A stretch of 32,011 nt of DNA from JARFQH01 sp041299015. GTDB lineage: Bacteria > Desulfobacterota > Desulfobacteria > Desulfobacterales > SG8-13. Each line of letters begins with the position of its first letter. The first letter of the stretch is position 1. This document shows, in pieces, positions 16,328 to 23,404 of the stretch. The stretch lies in assembly GCA_041299015.1 (NCBI GenBank), contig JBFYWB010000066.1, positions 1-32,011 on the forward strand. The letters run 5' to 3'. The notes under the pieces were generated by a model. It searched no databases. It was not told where the DNA came from and saw only the letters and a list, made by a program, of their open reading frames with translations. Position numbers and translations under genes: made by a program.

Positions 16328-16822
16328 ATGCCGATTTACGAGTTTTACTGCGCTGACTGCAACACGATCTTCAACTTCTTTTCCAAGACCGTCAACACCA
16401 CCAAGAAACCCGGGTGCCCCAAATGCAACCGCAAGCAGCTTCAGCGCCAGATGTCCGCCTTCGCCATCGCCGGCAAGGCCAAAACCGAGGACGGCCCGGA
16501 CGATTTGCCGTTCGACGAAAGCAAAATGGAACAGGCCATGGGCATGCTGGCCGGCGAGGCTGAAAAAATAAACGAAGACGATCCGCGCCAGGCCGCCAAC
16601 CTCATGCGCAAGCTGACCGACATGACCGGCATGAAACTCGGTCACGGGATGCAGGAAGCCCTGAGCCGCATGGAACGAGGGGAAGACCCGGATAAAATCG
16701 AGGCTGAAATGGGCAATCTGCTCGAAGGTGAAGACCCGTTTTTGCTGCCGACCAAAAAATCGACCGGCAGCCTCTCGGCGCCAGCGCAGCCGGCCAGAGA
16801 CGAAAAATTGTATGACCTGTAA
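16328..16822 (+). CDS. FmdB-family zinc ribbon protein
   Basis: The 164-aa product opens with MPIYEFYCADC, the standard start of FmdB-type regulatory zinc ribbons, with cysteines C8/C11 and C30/C33 forming a CxxC...CxxC metal site. The ribbon fills about the first 45 residues. The remainder is an acidic, helical, Met- and Glu-rich extension (about 60-125) and a Ser/Pro tail. FmdB was named from the formamidase operon but its molecular role is unsettled. A GAGGGAGAG ribosome site and the promoter at 16244 support the start at 16328. The macrodomain gene begins 12 bases later, so the two are an operon. Many FmdB proteins are shorter than this one. Confidence 0.88.
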   Translation: MPIYEFYCADCNTIFNFFSKTVNTTKKPGCPKCNRKQLQRQMSAFAIAGKAKTEDGPDDLPFDESKMEQAMGMLAGEAEKINEDDPRQAANLMRKLTDMTGMKLGHGMQEALSRMERGEDPDKIEAEMGNLLEGEDPFLLPTKKSTGSLSAPAQPARDEKLYDL

Positions 16823-16834
16823 CGATGTGACAAA

Positions 16835-17392
16835 ATGATCAGAACGCCAGTGAACACAGCGGTGTGGGATAGGATCGACATCCGGCAGGGGGACATCACG
16901 CGCTTGGCCGTCGATGCCATCGTCAATGCCGCCAACGCGTCATTGCTGGGCGGCGGCGGTGTCGACGGCGCCATCCACAGGGCCGCCGGGCCACGGCTTC
17001 TGGAGGCGTGCCGCACCATCGGTGGGTGTCCGACCGGTGAGGCCCGCATCACCGCAGGCTTCGATCTGCCGGCGCGCTTCGTCATCCACACGGTTGGGCC
17101 GGTTTACCACCGCATGACACCTGAAAAGGCTGAAGAAAAGCTCAGGCGCTGCTATGCGAACAGCCTCGCCCTGGCTGCGCAAACCGGTGTCGGAGAAGTC
17201 GCTTTTCCCGCGATCAGCTGCGGCGTCTACGGTTACCCGATCGAAGAGGCCTGCCGGGTGGCGATCGACACCACCATCGGTTTTCTGGAAACCGACACGG
17301 TCATCAAAAAAGTCATCTTTGTTCTGTTTTCAGAGGCGGACCGCAAGGTGTACGCCGATTATCTGGCCCGCCGCGTCGATTTTTCGGATTGA
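16835..17392 (+). CDS. Macrodomain protein (O-acetyl-ADP-ribose deacetylase type)
   Basis: The 185-aa protein is a single macrodomain of the YmdB/MacroD class, which hydrolyses O-acetyl-ADP-ribose and removes ADP-ribose from acidic residues. The ligand-binding signature VDAIVNAANASLLGGGGVDGAIHRAAG is present at about residues 26-52. It is followed by PTGEARITAGFDLPARFVIHTVGPVY and by FPAISCGVYGYP, the phosphate-binding loop. The start at 16835 lies 12 bases after the FmdB stop. Its stop codon lies within the -35 box of the next promoter, so the selenoprotein gene can be transcribed separately. The cellular target is unknown. Confidence 0.94.
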   Translation: MIRTPVNTAVWDRIDIRQGDITRLAVDAIVNAANASLLGGGGVDGAIHRAAGPRLLEACRTIGGCPTGEARITAGFDLPARFVIHTVGPVYHRMTPEKAEEKLRRCYANSLALAAQTGVGEVAFPAISCGVYGYPIEEACRVAIDTTIGFLETDTVIKKVIFVLFSEADRKVYADYLARRVDFSD

Positions 17393-17417
17393 CAAGTACG
17401 GGCGATATAATTATTTT
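17389..17417 (+). promoter_or_regulatory. Promoter for the HesB-like selenoprotein gene
   Basis: TTGACA (17389-17394) overlaps the macrodomain stop codon. TATTTT (17412-17417) lies 17 bp further on. A better-looking TATAAT (17406-17411) is only 11 bp away, so the TATTTT pairing is preferred. A small GTTGT/ACAAC hairpin follows at 17423-17437. Confidence 0.55.
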
Positions 17418-17481
17418 AGCCTGTTGTCAAAAACAACCAAGTGCGATTGTGCAGTTCGGGTTGATACGAAGGAGGACAAAA

Positions 17482-17796
17482 ATGGTTGAGGTCACACAGG
17501 CGGCGACGCGGCAGATCGCTGAATATTTCAAGGGTCGCGAGGTGTCTCCGATCCGGATCTTCTTAAATGAGGGCGGGTGAGGCGGACCTTCGTTGGCCAT
17601 GGCTCTGGACGAGCCGAAAGAAAACGATGAGGTTAAAACCGTCGACGGGTTTACGTATGTCATCGACAAAGAATTTCTCCAAAAAGCCCAGCCGGTCAAG
17701 GTCGATTTCATCGATTACGGGTTTAGACTGACCAGCAGCATTAAATTCCACTCGGCCTGCAGCGGCTGCGGCTCCGGCGGTTCTTGCGAGGTCTGA
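17482..17796 (+). CDS. HesB/IscA-like selenoprotein (UGA at 17578-17580 read as selenocysteine)
   Basis: Read through one in-frame TGA, this is a 104-aa HesB/IscA-like protein. The first half (residues 1-32) ends IRIFLNEGG; the TGA is codon 33; the second half resumes GGPSLAMALDEP without frame change and continues to FHSACSGCGSGGSCEV. Both halves belong to one A-type Fe-S carrier fold. The TGA stands where IscA has its first cluster-binding cysteine, and C93, C96 and C102 supply the C-terminal thiols. HesB-like selenoproteins with a GGUGGP segment are known from anaerobic bacteria. A strong ribosome site (GAAGGAGG, 17468-17475) precedes the ATG. A 5-bp hairpin with a G-containing loop sits at 17601-17615, at SECIS distance. 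Expected role: Fe-S or redox chemistry in the cytoplasm. Sec insertion requires SelA/B/C/D elsewhere in the genome; a nonsense mutation is the alternative. Confidence 0.88.
17601..17615 (+). promoter_or_regulatory. Candidate bacterial SECIS hairpin
   Basis: GGCTC (17601-17605) pairs with GAGCC (17611-17615) around the loop TGGAC. The stem starts 20 nt, and the loop 25 nt, after the TGA at 17578-17580. Bacterial SECIS elements are stem-loops at this distance, usually with a G among the first two loop bases, as here. A G-U pair (17600-17616) could extend the stem by one. Confidence 0.7.
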
Positions 17797-17812
17797 TGTC
17801 TTGAGACACTCA

Positions 17813-17837
17813 GGGGGCAATCCGTCGGGTTGTCCCC
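17813..17837 (+). terminator. Hairpin after the selenoprotein gene
   Basis: GGGGGCAA (17813-17820) pairs with TTGTCCCC (17830-17837), including one G-T pair, around a 9-nt loop. It lies 16 bases past the stop codon. Only TT follows, so termination efficiency is uncertain. Confidence 0.45.
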
Positions 17838-17943
17838 TTGCCCAGTTCCTGCTCCGCCGCTACTCCCCTCATTACCGATGCGCCTTCTTCAATAAAAGCC
17901 GGCCGCCGCCATCAACAGGTGGAAAGCGACACGGAGAAAGCGT

Positions 17944-18783
17944 ATGGCCAGAACGAAATTTTCCAGCCCGGTCAGCCTGAATGCCGAGGGTCTCAAGGAA
18001 TTCATGGAGACGCACAACGAAAAACACTACCGTCTCATCGACGTCCGGCAACCGGCCGAATACCGCCACGGGCATATACCAGGCGCCCTGCTGGTGCCCC
18101 TGCTCGAATTGGAATCCAGCCTCTTCGATCTTCCCACAGACCAGGACCTGGTATTTTACTGCGGCAACGGGGGGCGTTCCATGGCCGCTGCGAGCCTCGT
18201 TTTGGACGCCGAGGTGACGAAACGCGGCGTTTACAACCTGGCGGACGGGATCATGGGCTGGTACGGACAGACGCTCGCAGAGTTCCCACGGGTTCGTGTT
18301 TTCGAGGCCTCCAAGCAAATGGCCGATCTGCTTTTCACGGCCATGAACCTCGAAAAAGGCGCCTGGCGATTCTACACTGCCGTTGCCGAACGCCATGACA
18401 CCAGCAGCCCCTTCGCAGAGACGTTTGCGGTGCTTGCCAAGGCTGAGAACGCCCACGCGGAAGCCGTTTATCGTCTCTGGGCTTCGCACAGGGCCGAACC
18501 GCCGCCATTTGACGGCCTGTTCGCCGGGCTCTCCGGCGAGATCCTGGAGGGCGGTGAAACACTGGAGGCGGTGCTCGCGCGCATGGAAGCCCTCATGGAC
18601 CGGACCTGCCTGGGTCTGATCGAACTCGCGCTGCACATCGAATACAGCGCCCTCGACCTTTACCGGGCAATGGCCGAACAGTCTCTGGAGCCGGAGGCGC
18701 GGGAGACATTGCTCTCCCTTGCCCAGTCCGAAAAGGCCCATATGAGCGTGCTGACCCGGGCCATAGAAACGTGCCCGGACTGA
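17944..18783 (+). CDS. Rhodanese domain fused to a rubrerythrin-like ferritin domain
   Basis: The 279-aa protein has two domains. Residues 10-115 are a rhodanese module (LIDVRQPAEYRHGHIPGA, then the active-site loop FYCGNGGRS with persulfide-forming C73), which moves sulfane sulfur. Residues 125-275 form a four-helix ferritin-like/erythrin domain. Its diiron ligands are recognisable as E137, E168xxH171, E233 and E263xxH266; such domains reduce peroxide or bind iron. No rubredoxin-type CxxC centre is present, so electrons would have to come from a partner. The start is supported by GGAGAAAG just upstream. The domain pairing joins sulfur transfer to iron/peroxide chemistry and sits directly after an Fe-S-type selenoprotein. 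Activity of either domain is inferred from conserved residues. Confidence 0.92.
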   Translation: MARTKFSSPVSLNAEGLKEFMETHNEKHYRLIDVRQPAEYRHGHIPGALLVPLLELESSLFDLPTDQDLVFYCGNGGRSMAAASLVLDAEVTKRGVYNLADGIMGWYGQTLAEFPRVRVFEASKQMADLLFTAMNLEKGAWRFYTAVAERHDTSSPFAETFAVLAKAENAHAEAVYRLWASHRAEPPPFDGLFAGLSGEILEGGETLEAVLARMEALMDRTCLGLIELALHIEYSALDLYRAMAEQSLEPEARETLLSLAQSEKAHMSVLTRAIETCPD

Positions 18784-18799
18784 ACCGGATGGTCCTGTC

Positions 18800-18823
18800 G
18801 CTCCCTGAATTCTGACAGGGAGC
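18800..18823 (+). terminator. Perfect 8-bp hairpin after the rhodanese-ferritin gene
   Basis: GCTCCCTG (18800-18807) pairs exactly with CAGGGAGC (18816-18823) around an 8-nt loop, 17 bases after the stop codon. No immediate T-run follows. Confidence 0.45.
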
Positions 18824-18899
18824 CGGGTGACAACGATTTTAAGGCGCTCAGAGGATGTTGATTTTCACCGAGAATTTCCGGCCGGGCTGAAGACACCCG

Positions 18900-20534
18900 A
18901 TGGTAGATCGAACCGCCGCACTGATTACCCGTTATCACGAGCAGACAAAGCATCACACCCACCGCTACGCCCGTTCGCCGGGGCACATGGACTGGAACAA
19001 CCAGCCGAACCCGTTCCGTTTCTTCGAAGGCGCCAGTACCACTCCCCTCCCGTTTGCGGCACAGGACCCGCCCCTCGAGCACATGGCCCTCTACCGGCGG
19101 CGGCCCGCACGCGGAGAACCGTTTGGTCTATCCGGCGTGGCCGGATTCCTGGAGCTTTCACTGGGGCTGTCGGCCTGGAAAGTCTATGGCAGCAACCGCT
19201 GGTCGCTGCGCACAAACCCCTCCAGCGGAAACCTGCACCCCACCGAGGCCCATCTGGTTCTGCCGGCAATGGCGGGGCTCGCTGCGGGCCTTTATCACTA
19301 CAACCCGCTGCGGCATGCCCTGGAACGGCGGGCGGCCATTCCGAGCGCGCTGTGGCGGCAGATCACCGACCACTTCGCCACCGCCGGCTTCCTGGTGGCC
19401 TTGAGCAGCATTTTCTGGCGCGAAGCCTGGAAATACGGCGAGCGCGCACTGCGATACTGCAACCACGACGCCGGCCACGCGCTGGCGGCCCTGAGCTTCT
19501 CGGCCGCGCTCAAGGGCTGGAAGCTCACCTGCCTGAACGGTCTGTCCGACGCCGACATCGAAACCGTGCTCGGCTTCGACCGCACCGCTTGGGAACCGTT
19601 CGAAGGCGAGCACCCCGATCTGGTCTGTTTCGTCCACGAACAGAGCCGACCCGCGGCCTCGCGCACGCTGCCGCAAGAGCTGATCCGGGCCTTTGCCGAT
19701 CTGAGGATTGTCGGAAAACCGAACCGCCTGAGCCCGAACCGGGTCGATTGGCCGATCATCTATGAAACGGCCGAGCGCTGCCGTAAGCCCCGCACCGAGG
19801 AGGCCCGCTGCGACTATGGCGACAAACCCTTTCGCGCCCACCCCCCGATATCCCTGACGGCCGCCGACATCATCCGCCGGCGCCGCAGCGCCACGGCCTT
19901 CGATCCGGACGGATCGATCGATCGGGAACGGTTCTTCGCCCTGCTCGACAAAAGCCTGCCGCGCGACCACTGCCCGCCCTTTGACGTCGAGCTCGGCGCC
20001 GTGGCGGTCCACCTGCTGCTCTTCGTCCACAACGTCCCGCCCCTGGCACGGGGACTCTATTTTTTCTGCCGTAACCCCGAAGACCTTCAAGCACTCCGCA
20101 AAGCCTTGCGGCCCGATTTTCGGTGGCAGCCGGTGACCGACGAGCTGCCCCTGTATCTGCTCGAGCGCGGTGATGTCCGCCAGCAAGCGATCCAGGTCAG
20201 CTGTCACCAGGAAATCGCCGGTTTTTCGGCTTTTTCACTCGGCATGATCGCACGCTTCGAGCAAACCCTGCAATTGACGCCGTATCGATACCGCCACCTG
20301 TTCTGGGAAACCGGAATGATCGGCCAGGCGCTCTACCTCGAGGCCGAGGCGCAAGGCGTTCGCGGCACCGGCATCGGTTGTTTTTTCGACGACGCGGTCC
20401 ACTCCCTGGTCGGTCTGACGGGCAGCGCCTGGCAGAGCCTTTACCATTTTACGGTCGGCTGTCCGATCGAGGACCCCCGGCTGACGACCCTGTCGCCTTA
20501 CCACCACCTGCAGCGGAACGGCGATGCTGCCTGA
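18900..20534 (+). CDS. SagB/ThcOx-family nitroreductase-like oxidoreductase (two domains)
   Basis: The 544-aa protein matches SagB-type dehydrogenases, FMN proteins of the nitroreductase superfamily best known for oxidising azolines to azoles in modified peptides. The N-terminal copy holds the conserved RTNPSSGNLHPTEAHLV segment near residues 103-119 and YHYNPLRHALE. The C-terminal copy has IIRRRRSATAFDP near 323-335, LYFFCRNPE, and the GMIGQALYLEAEAQGVRGTGIG segment near residue 475. Its length fits the two-domain form. No cyclodehydratase (SagC/SagD, YcaO) or precursor peptide is adjacent, so an azole natural product is not supported here and another flavin redox role is likely. The ribosome site is weak. 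mutY overlaps its 3' end by 11 bases. Confidence 0.9.
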   Translation: MVDRTAALITRYHEQTKHHTHRYARSPGHMDWNNQPNPFRFFEGASTTPLPFAAQDPPLEHMALYRRRPARGEPFGLSGVAGFLELSLGLSAWKVYGSNRWSLRTNPSSGNLHPTEAHLVLPAMAGLAAGLYHYNPLRHALERRAAIPSALWRQITDHFATAGFLVALSSIFWREAWKYGERALRYCNHDAGHALAALSFSAALKGWKLTCLNGLSDADIETVLGFDRTAWEPFEGEHPDLVCFVHEQSRPAASRTLPQELIRAFADLRIVGKPNRLSPNRVDWPIIYETAERCRKPRTEEARCDYGDKPFRAHPPISLTAADIIRRRRSATAFDPDGSIDRERFFALLDKSLPRDHCPPFDVELGAVAVHLLLFVHNVPPLARGLYFFCRNPEDLQALRKALRPDFRWQPVTDELPLYLLERGDVRQQAIQVSCHQEIAGFSAFSLGMIARFEQTLQLTPYRYRHLFWETGMIGQALYLEAEAQGVRGTGIGCFFDDAVHSLVGLTGSAWQSLYHFTVGCPIEDPRLTTLSPYHHLQRNGDAA

Positions 20535-21615
20535 AAAAGAAATCCAACGCGGGCGTCGGCGTTTGCTTGCGTGGTACCGCAACCATCGCCGGCCGCTGCC
20601 CTGGCGTGAAACGACCCACCCATACCCGGTCTGGATTTCCGAGGTGATGTTGCAGCAGACGACGGTCAACACGGTTCTGCCCTTCTACCGGCGGTTTATG
20701 GAGCGGTTTCCCGACCTGCGGGACCTGGCCCGGTCCGATCTGCACGACGTGCTGATGATCTGGGAGGGACTTGGATACTACGCCCGAGCGCGCAACCTGC
20801 ACCGGGCCGCCCGGATCGTCCGCGACCATCACGGCGGGGTTGTTCCAGCGGATCTAACCGCCTTGCGACATCTGCCGGGCGTCGGCGACTACATCGCCGC
20901 CGCCGTCATGAGCATTGCCTTCGGCCAGCCCTATGCGGTCGTCGACGGCAACGTGAAGCGTGTTCTGGCGCGGCTGCTGCTCAACGAAGCCCCGGTCAAC
21001 CAGCCGGCCGCCCACAAAACCTTCACGGCGGCGGCGAGCCGGCTCCTGGATGTGTCGCAACCGGGCATTTTCAACCAGGCGATGATGGAACTGGGCGCCC
21101 TGATCTGCACGCCCCGCCGGCCGGCCTGCAGCGACTGCCCGGTGAAGGTGCACTGTCTTGCCGACCGTGACGGTAGGGTCGGCGACTTTCCGAAACGCCT
21201 GCAAAGACCGCCGACTCCCCTGCACCATGTGGCCGTTGGCGTGGTCTTCAAGGCTGACCAGGTCCTGATTACCCGACGCCGTCTGGACGGTCTGCTGGGA
21301 GGGCTGTGGGAGTTTCCCGGCGGACGGGTCAAGGACGGCGAAACCCCGCAAAGCGCCTGTGTGCGGGAAATCCGGGAGGAGGTCAACCTGAGGGTCGCAA
21401 TCGATTCCCGAGTGGCCCGCATCAGGCACGCCTACACCCACTTTAAAATCGTGATGGACGTCTACCGATGTCGGTACGTGTCCGGTGAGGTGAGGCTGAC
21501 CGGACCCACGGATCACCGCTGGGTGCAGCTCGACGAATTGGCCGGCTTTCCCTTCCCCAAGGCCAACCTCAAATTCATACCCCTGTTAAAACTGCCGCCG
21601 CCCGAGTCCTCGTGA
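20524..21615 (+). CDS. mutY: A/G-specific adenine DNA glycosylase MutY
   Basis: The 363-aa enzyme removes adenine mispaired with 8-oxoguanine. The catalytic domain has E40 (WISEVMLQQT), the helix-hairpin-helix LPGVGDYIAAAV (117-128) and catalytic D141 in VVDGNVKR. The [4Fe-4S] cluster ligands are C195, C202, C205 and C211 (C-x6-C-x2-C-x5-C). The C-terminal third is a NUDIX-fold 8-oxoG recognition domain; its motif starts GGRVKDGE and continues REIREEVN, with Asn288 where a strict NUDIX box has Gly. That is tolerable because MutY uses this domain for recognition, not hydrolysis. It overlaps the SagB gene by 11 bases, implying coupled translation. It needs Fe-S assembly, which fits the neighbourhood. 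Confidence 0.97.
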   Translation: MLPEKEIQRGRRRLLAWYRNHRRPLPWRETTHPYPVWISEVMLQQTTVNTVLPFYRRFMERFPDLRDLARSDLHDVLMIWEGLGYYARARNLHRAARIVRDHHGGVVPADLTALRHLPGVGDYIAAAVMSIAFGQPYAVVDGNVKRVLARLLLNEAPVNQPAAHKTFTAAASRLLDVSQPGIFNQAMMELGALICTPRRPACSDCPVKVHCLADRDGRVGDFPKRLQRPPTPLHHVAVGVVFKADQVLITRRRLDGLLGGLWEFPGGRVKDGETPQSACVREIREEVNLRVAIDSRVARIRHAYTHFKIVMDVYRCRYVSGEVRLTGPTDHRWVQLDELAGFPFPKANLKFIPLLKLPPPESS

Positions 21616-21657
21616 ACCGCTGCATCAGGGAATCAAGTTGCAGACGCTTCGGTTCAC
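21612..21657 (+). repeat. Nested inverted repeat just after mutY
   Basis: GTGAACC (21612-21618) is complementary to GGTTCAC (21651-21657), and inside it CTGCA (21620-21624) is complementary to TGCAG (21639-21643). The two arms could form an imperfect stem overlapping the mutY stop codon. It has no T-run, so its role (terminator, processing site or chance) is unclear. Confidence 0.4.
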
Positions 21658-21713
21658 CGAAACGGCTTTCACTGCCCCCTTATGCTGGATCTCTTGAAAT
21701 TCGCCGATCGCCC

Positions 21714-21742
21714 TTGAAAAGCTCCGGCGCCGGAACCATATT
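21714..21742 (+). promoter_or_regulatory. Candidate promoter with palindromic operator before the peroxiredoxin remnant
   Basis: TTGAAA (21714-21719) and CATATT (21737-21742) are 17 bp apart. The spacer contains the perfect 12-bp palindrome TCCGGCGCCGGA (21723-21734), well placed for a repressor. TTCAAGGTT then occurs twice between 21741 and 21772. Confidence 0.45.
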
Positions 21743-21797
21743 CAAGGTTAAAGTGATAGGTTCAAGGTTCAGGGAAATTTTATCAGAGGAGAAGCTA

Positions 21798-22043
21798 ATG
21801 AGCGTACTCGTTGCCAAGGAAGCCCCGGATTTGACGGCGCCGGCCGTCGTGCCGAGCGGCATTATCGAGGACACCCGTCGCGACATCCCGGAATCGTTTG
21901 GCGCAGGGTCGAAACAGAAGGCCAAGGGTGTCGTTCGGTATGACTGCCCTAAATTTTGTTTGATTTTAAGGCCAGAATCCGTCACTTTGTCTTTTTTTGT
22001 TTCCGGCAGAACACGCCCTTTTTCGGCGCCCATCCCGAAATGA
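21798..22043 (+). pseudogene. Truncated peroxiredoxin: N-terminal remnant only
   Basis: After a good ribosome site (GAGGAGAAG), the frame starts MSVLVAKEAPDLTAPAVVPSG. This closely resembles the first 20-25 residues of AhpC/Prx-type 2-Cys peroxiredoxins (typically MSVLVxKxAPDFTAxAV). Soon after IIED the similarity stops. The expected FFYPLDFTFVCP active-site region is absent in all three forward frames downstream, and the 81-codon frame ends in sequence with no recognisable fold. The best reading is a peroxiredoxin gene that kept its promoter and start but lost its body by deletion or rearrangement. A small expressed derivative protein cannot be excluded. Its place after mutY and the redox genes suggests a lost peroxide-defence member. 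Confidence 0.6.
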
Positions 22044-22109
22044 TCTTTTGCGCGATTGATCCAGACCGAGGAACCCGACTATTCAAGGGAGAATGAAAGG
22101 ACACCCCCG

Positions 22110-23270
22110 ATGACGGTTAAAGAAGCGCGCTTCGAGCAAGGTCCGATTCGACCGCCCAACGAAGCCCGCAGCCTGTTGCTGCGCCTGACGCGCAATTGCC
22201 CCTGGAACCAGTGCCTCTTCTGCCCGGTTTACAAAAACCGAGAATTTTCGCTGCGCACGGTGGCGGAAATCAAGCAGGACATCCAGGCCGCCCGGGACAT
22301 GGCCGATGACATCCTTAGCCTTTCGCAACGGCTCGGCCGCGGCGGCGAGGTCGATGACCGCGTGATCAGTCACCTTTACAACCAGCCCGGCTACGAGGAC
22401 GCTTACCGGAGCGTCGCCGTCTGGCTCTACTACAAGACCGATGCCTGTTTCCTGCAGGATGCCGACAACCTGATCATGAAAACCGACGATTTGGTGGCGG
22501 TGCTCGAGTTCCTGCGGGAAAAGTTCCCCACCATTTCCCGGGTCACCACCTACTCGCGGTCGCGGACGGTGGCCCGCAAATCCCTCGAATCTCTGCGTCG
22601 GATCCGCACGGCCGGCCTCGATCGCGTCCACATCGGCCTCGAGACCGGCTACGACCCGCTGCTCAAGTTGATGAAAAAGGGTGTCAGCGCCGCTCAGCAG
22701 ATCGACGCCGGGCGCAAGCTGCTGGAGGCGGGCATGGAGTTGTCGGAATATGTCATGCCCGGACTCGGGGGCCGGGAAATGTGGCGCGAGCACGCCGTCG
22801 CCACGGCCGATGTGCTCAACCGCATCAACCCGCATTTCATCCGCCTGCGGAGTCTGAGGGTGCCGCGGCGGGTTCCGCTGCACGGCAAACTTGTCGACGG
22901 CTCGTTCACCATGCAGACCGACGACGGGGTGGCTGCGGAAATCAAACTTTTTATCGAACACCTGGACGGCATAACCAGTACGGTGGCCAGTGACCACATC
23001 ATGAACCTGTTGGAGGAGGTCAGCGGGAAACTCCCCGAGGACAAGCCGGCGATGCTCGCCGTGATTCGACGCTACCAGGAACTCGAAGACACCGATCGCC
23101 TCATCTACCGGGCCGGCCGCCGCGGCGGAACCTACCGGTCCCTCGACGACCTCGGCGCCGATCCGGCGACCTATCGTCAATTAAGGGATCTGGTGGTCGA
23201 ATTACAAGAAAAAGAGGGTCCCGAGGGGGTCGAGCGGTTTCTTGCCGAGTTGGTCGACCGGTATATTTAG
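22110..23270 (+). CDS. Radical SAM protein of unknown specificity
   Basis: The 386-aa protein carries a radical SAM core (Elp3/HemN-like). The cluster-binding cysteines are C30, C35 and C38 in TRNCPWNQCLFCPVYK. The spacing CX4CX2C is one residue longer than the usual CX3CX2C, a variant I recall from some related radical SAM groups. RVHIGLETGYDPLLKLMKKG (about residues 188-207) and SEYVMPGLGG (about 228-237) are typical of the SAM-binding barrel. The C-terminal 100 residues are helical with no recognised extra cluster. The start at 22110 has AAAGGA at 22096-22101; an in-frame start at 22056 is less likely. The reaction cannot be read from the sequence, and there is no peptide precursor or tetrapyrrole gene beside it. 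Confidence 0.88.
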   Translation: MTVKEARFEQGPIRPPNEARSLLLRLTRNCPWNQCLFCPVYKNREFSLRTVAEIKQDIQAARDMADDILSLSQRLGRGGEVDDRVISHLYNQPGYEDAYRSVAVWLYYKTDACFLQDADNLIMKTDDLVAVLEFLREKFPTISRVTTYSRSRTVARKSLESLRRIRTAGLDRVHIGLETGYDPLLKLMKKGVSAAQQIDAGRKLLEAGMELSEYVMPGLGGREMWREHAVATADVLNRINPHFIRLRSLRVPRRVPLHGKLVDGSFTMQTDDGVAAEIKLFIEHLDGITSTVASDHIMNLLEEVSGKLPEDKPAMLAVIRRYQELEDTDRLIYRAGRRGGTYRSLDDLGADPATYRQLRDLVVELQEKEGPEGVERFLAELVDRYI

Positions 23271-23404
23271 CCGTCTTCGATCGCACATGCCTAGTAGCGC
23301 CGTCTGGGCCTCTTGCGGCCGAATCGGCGGCAAGGATCCGGGCGACATCTGGGGCGGTGTCCGGTCTGCCGCCCGTGTGCGTCATCAAGCGGCGCAGAGG
23401 AGTT

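Noticed and set aside
17389..17796. Two separate small genes, or a pseudogene with a nonsense mutation, at the HesB-like locus
   Set aside because: The downstream half has no ribosome site of its own, the two halves are in the same frame, they complete one known fold, and the stop is TGA exactly where Sec is known in this family, with a hairpin following.
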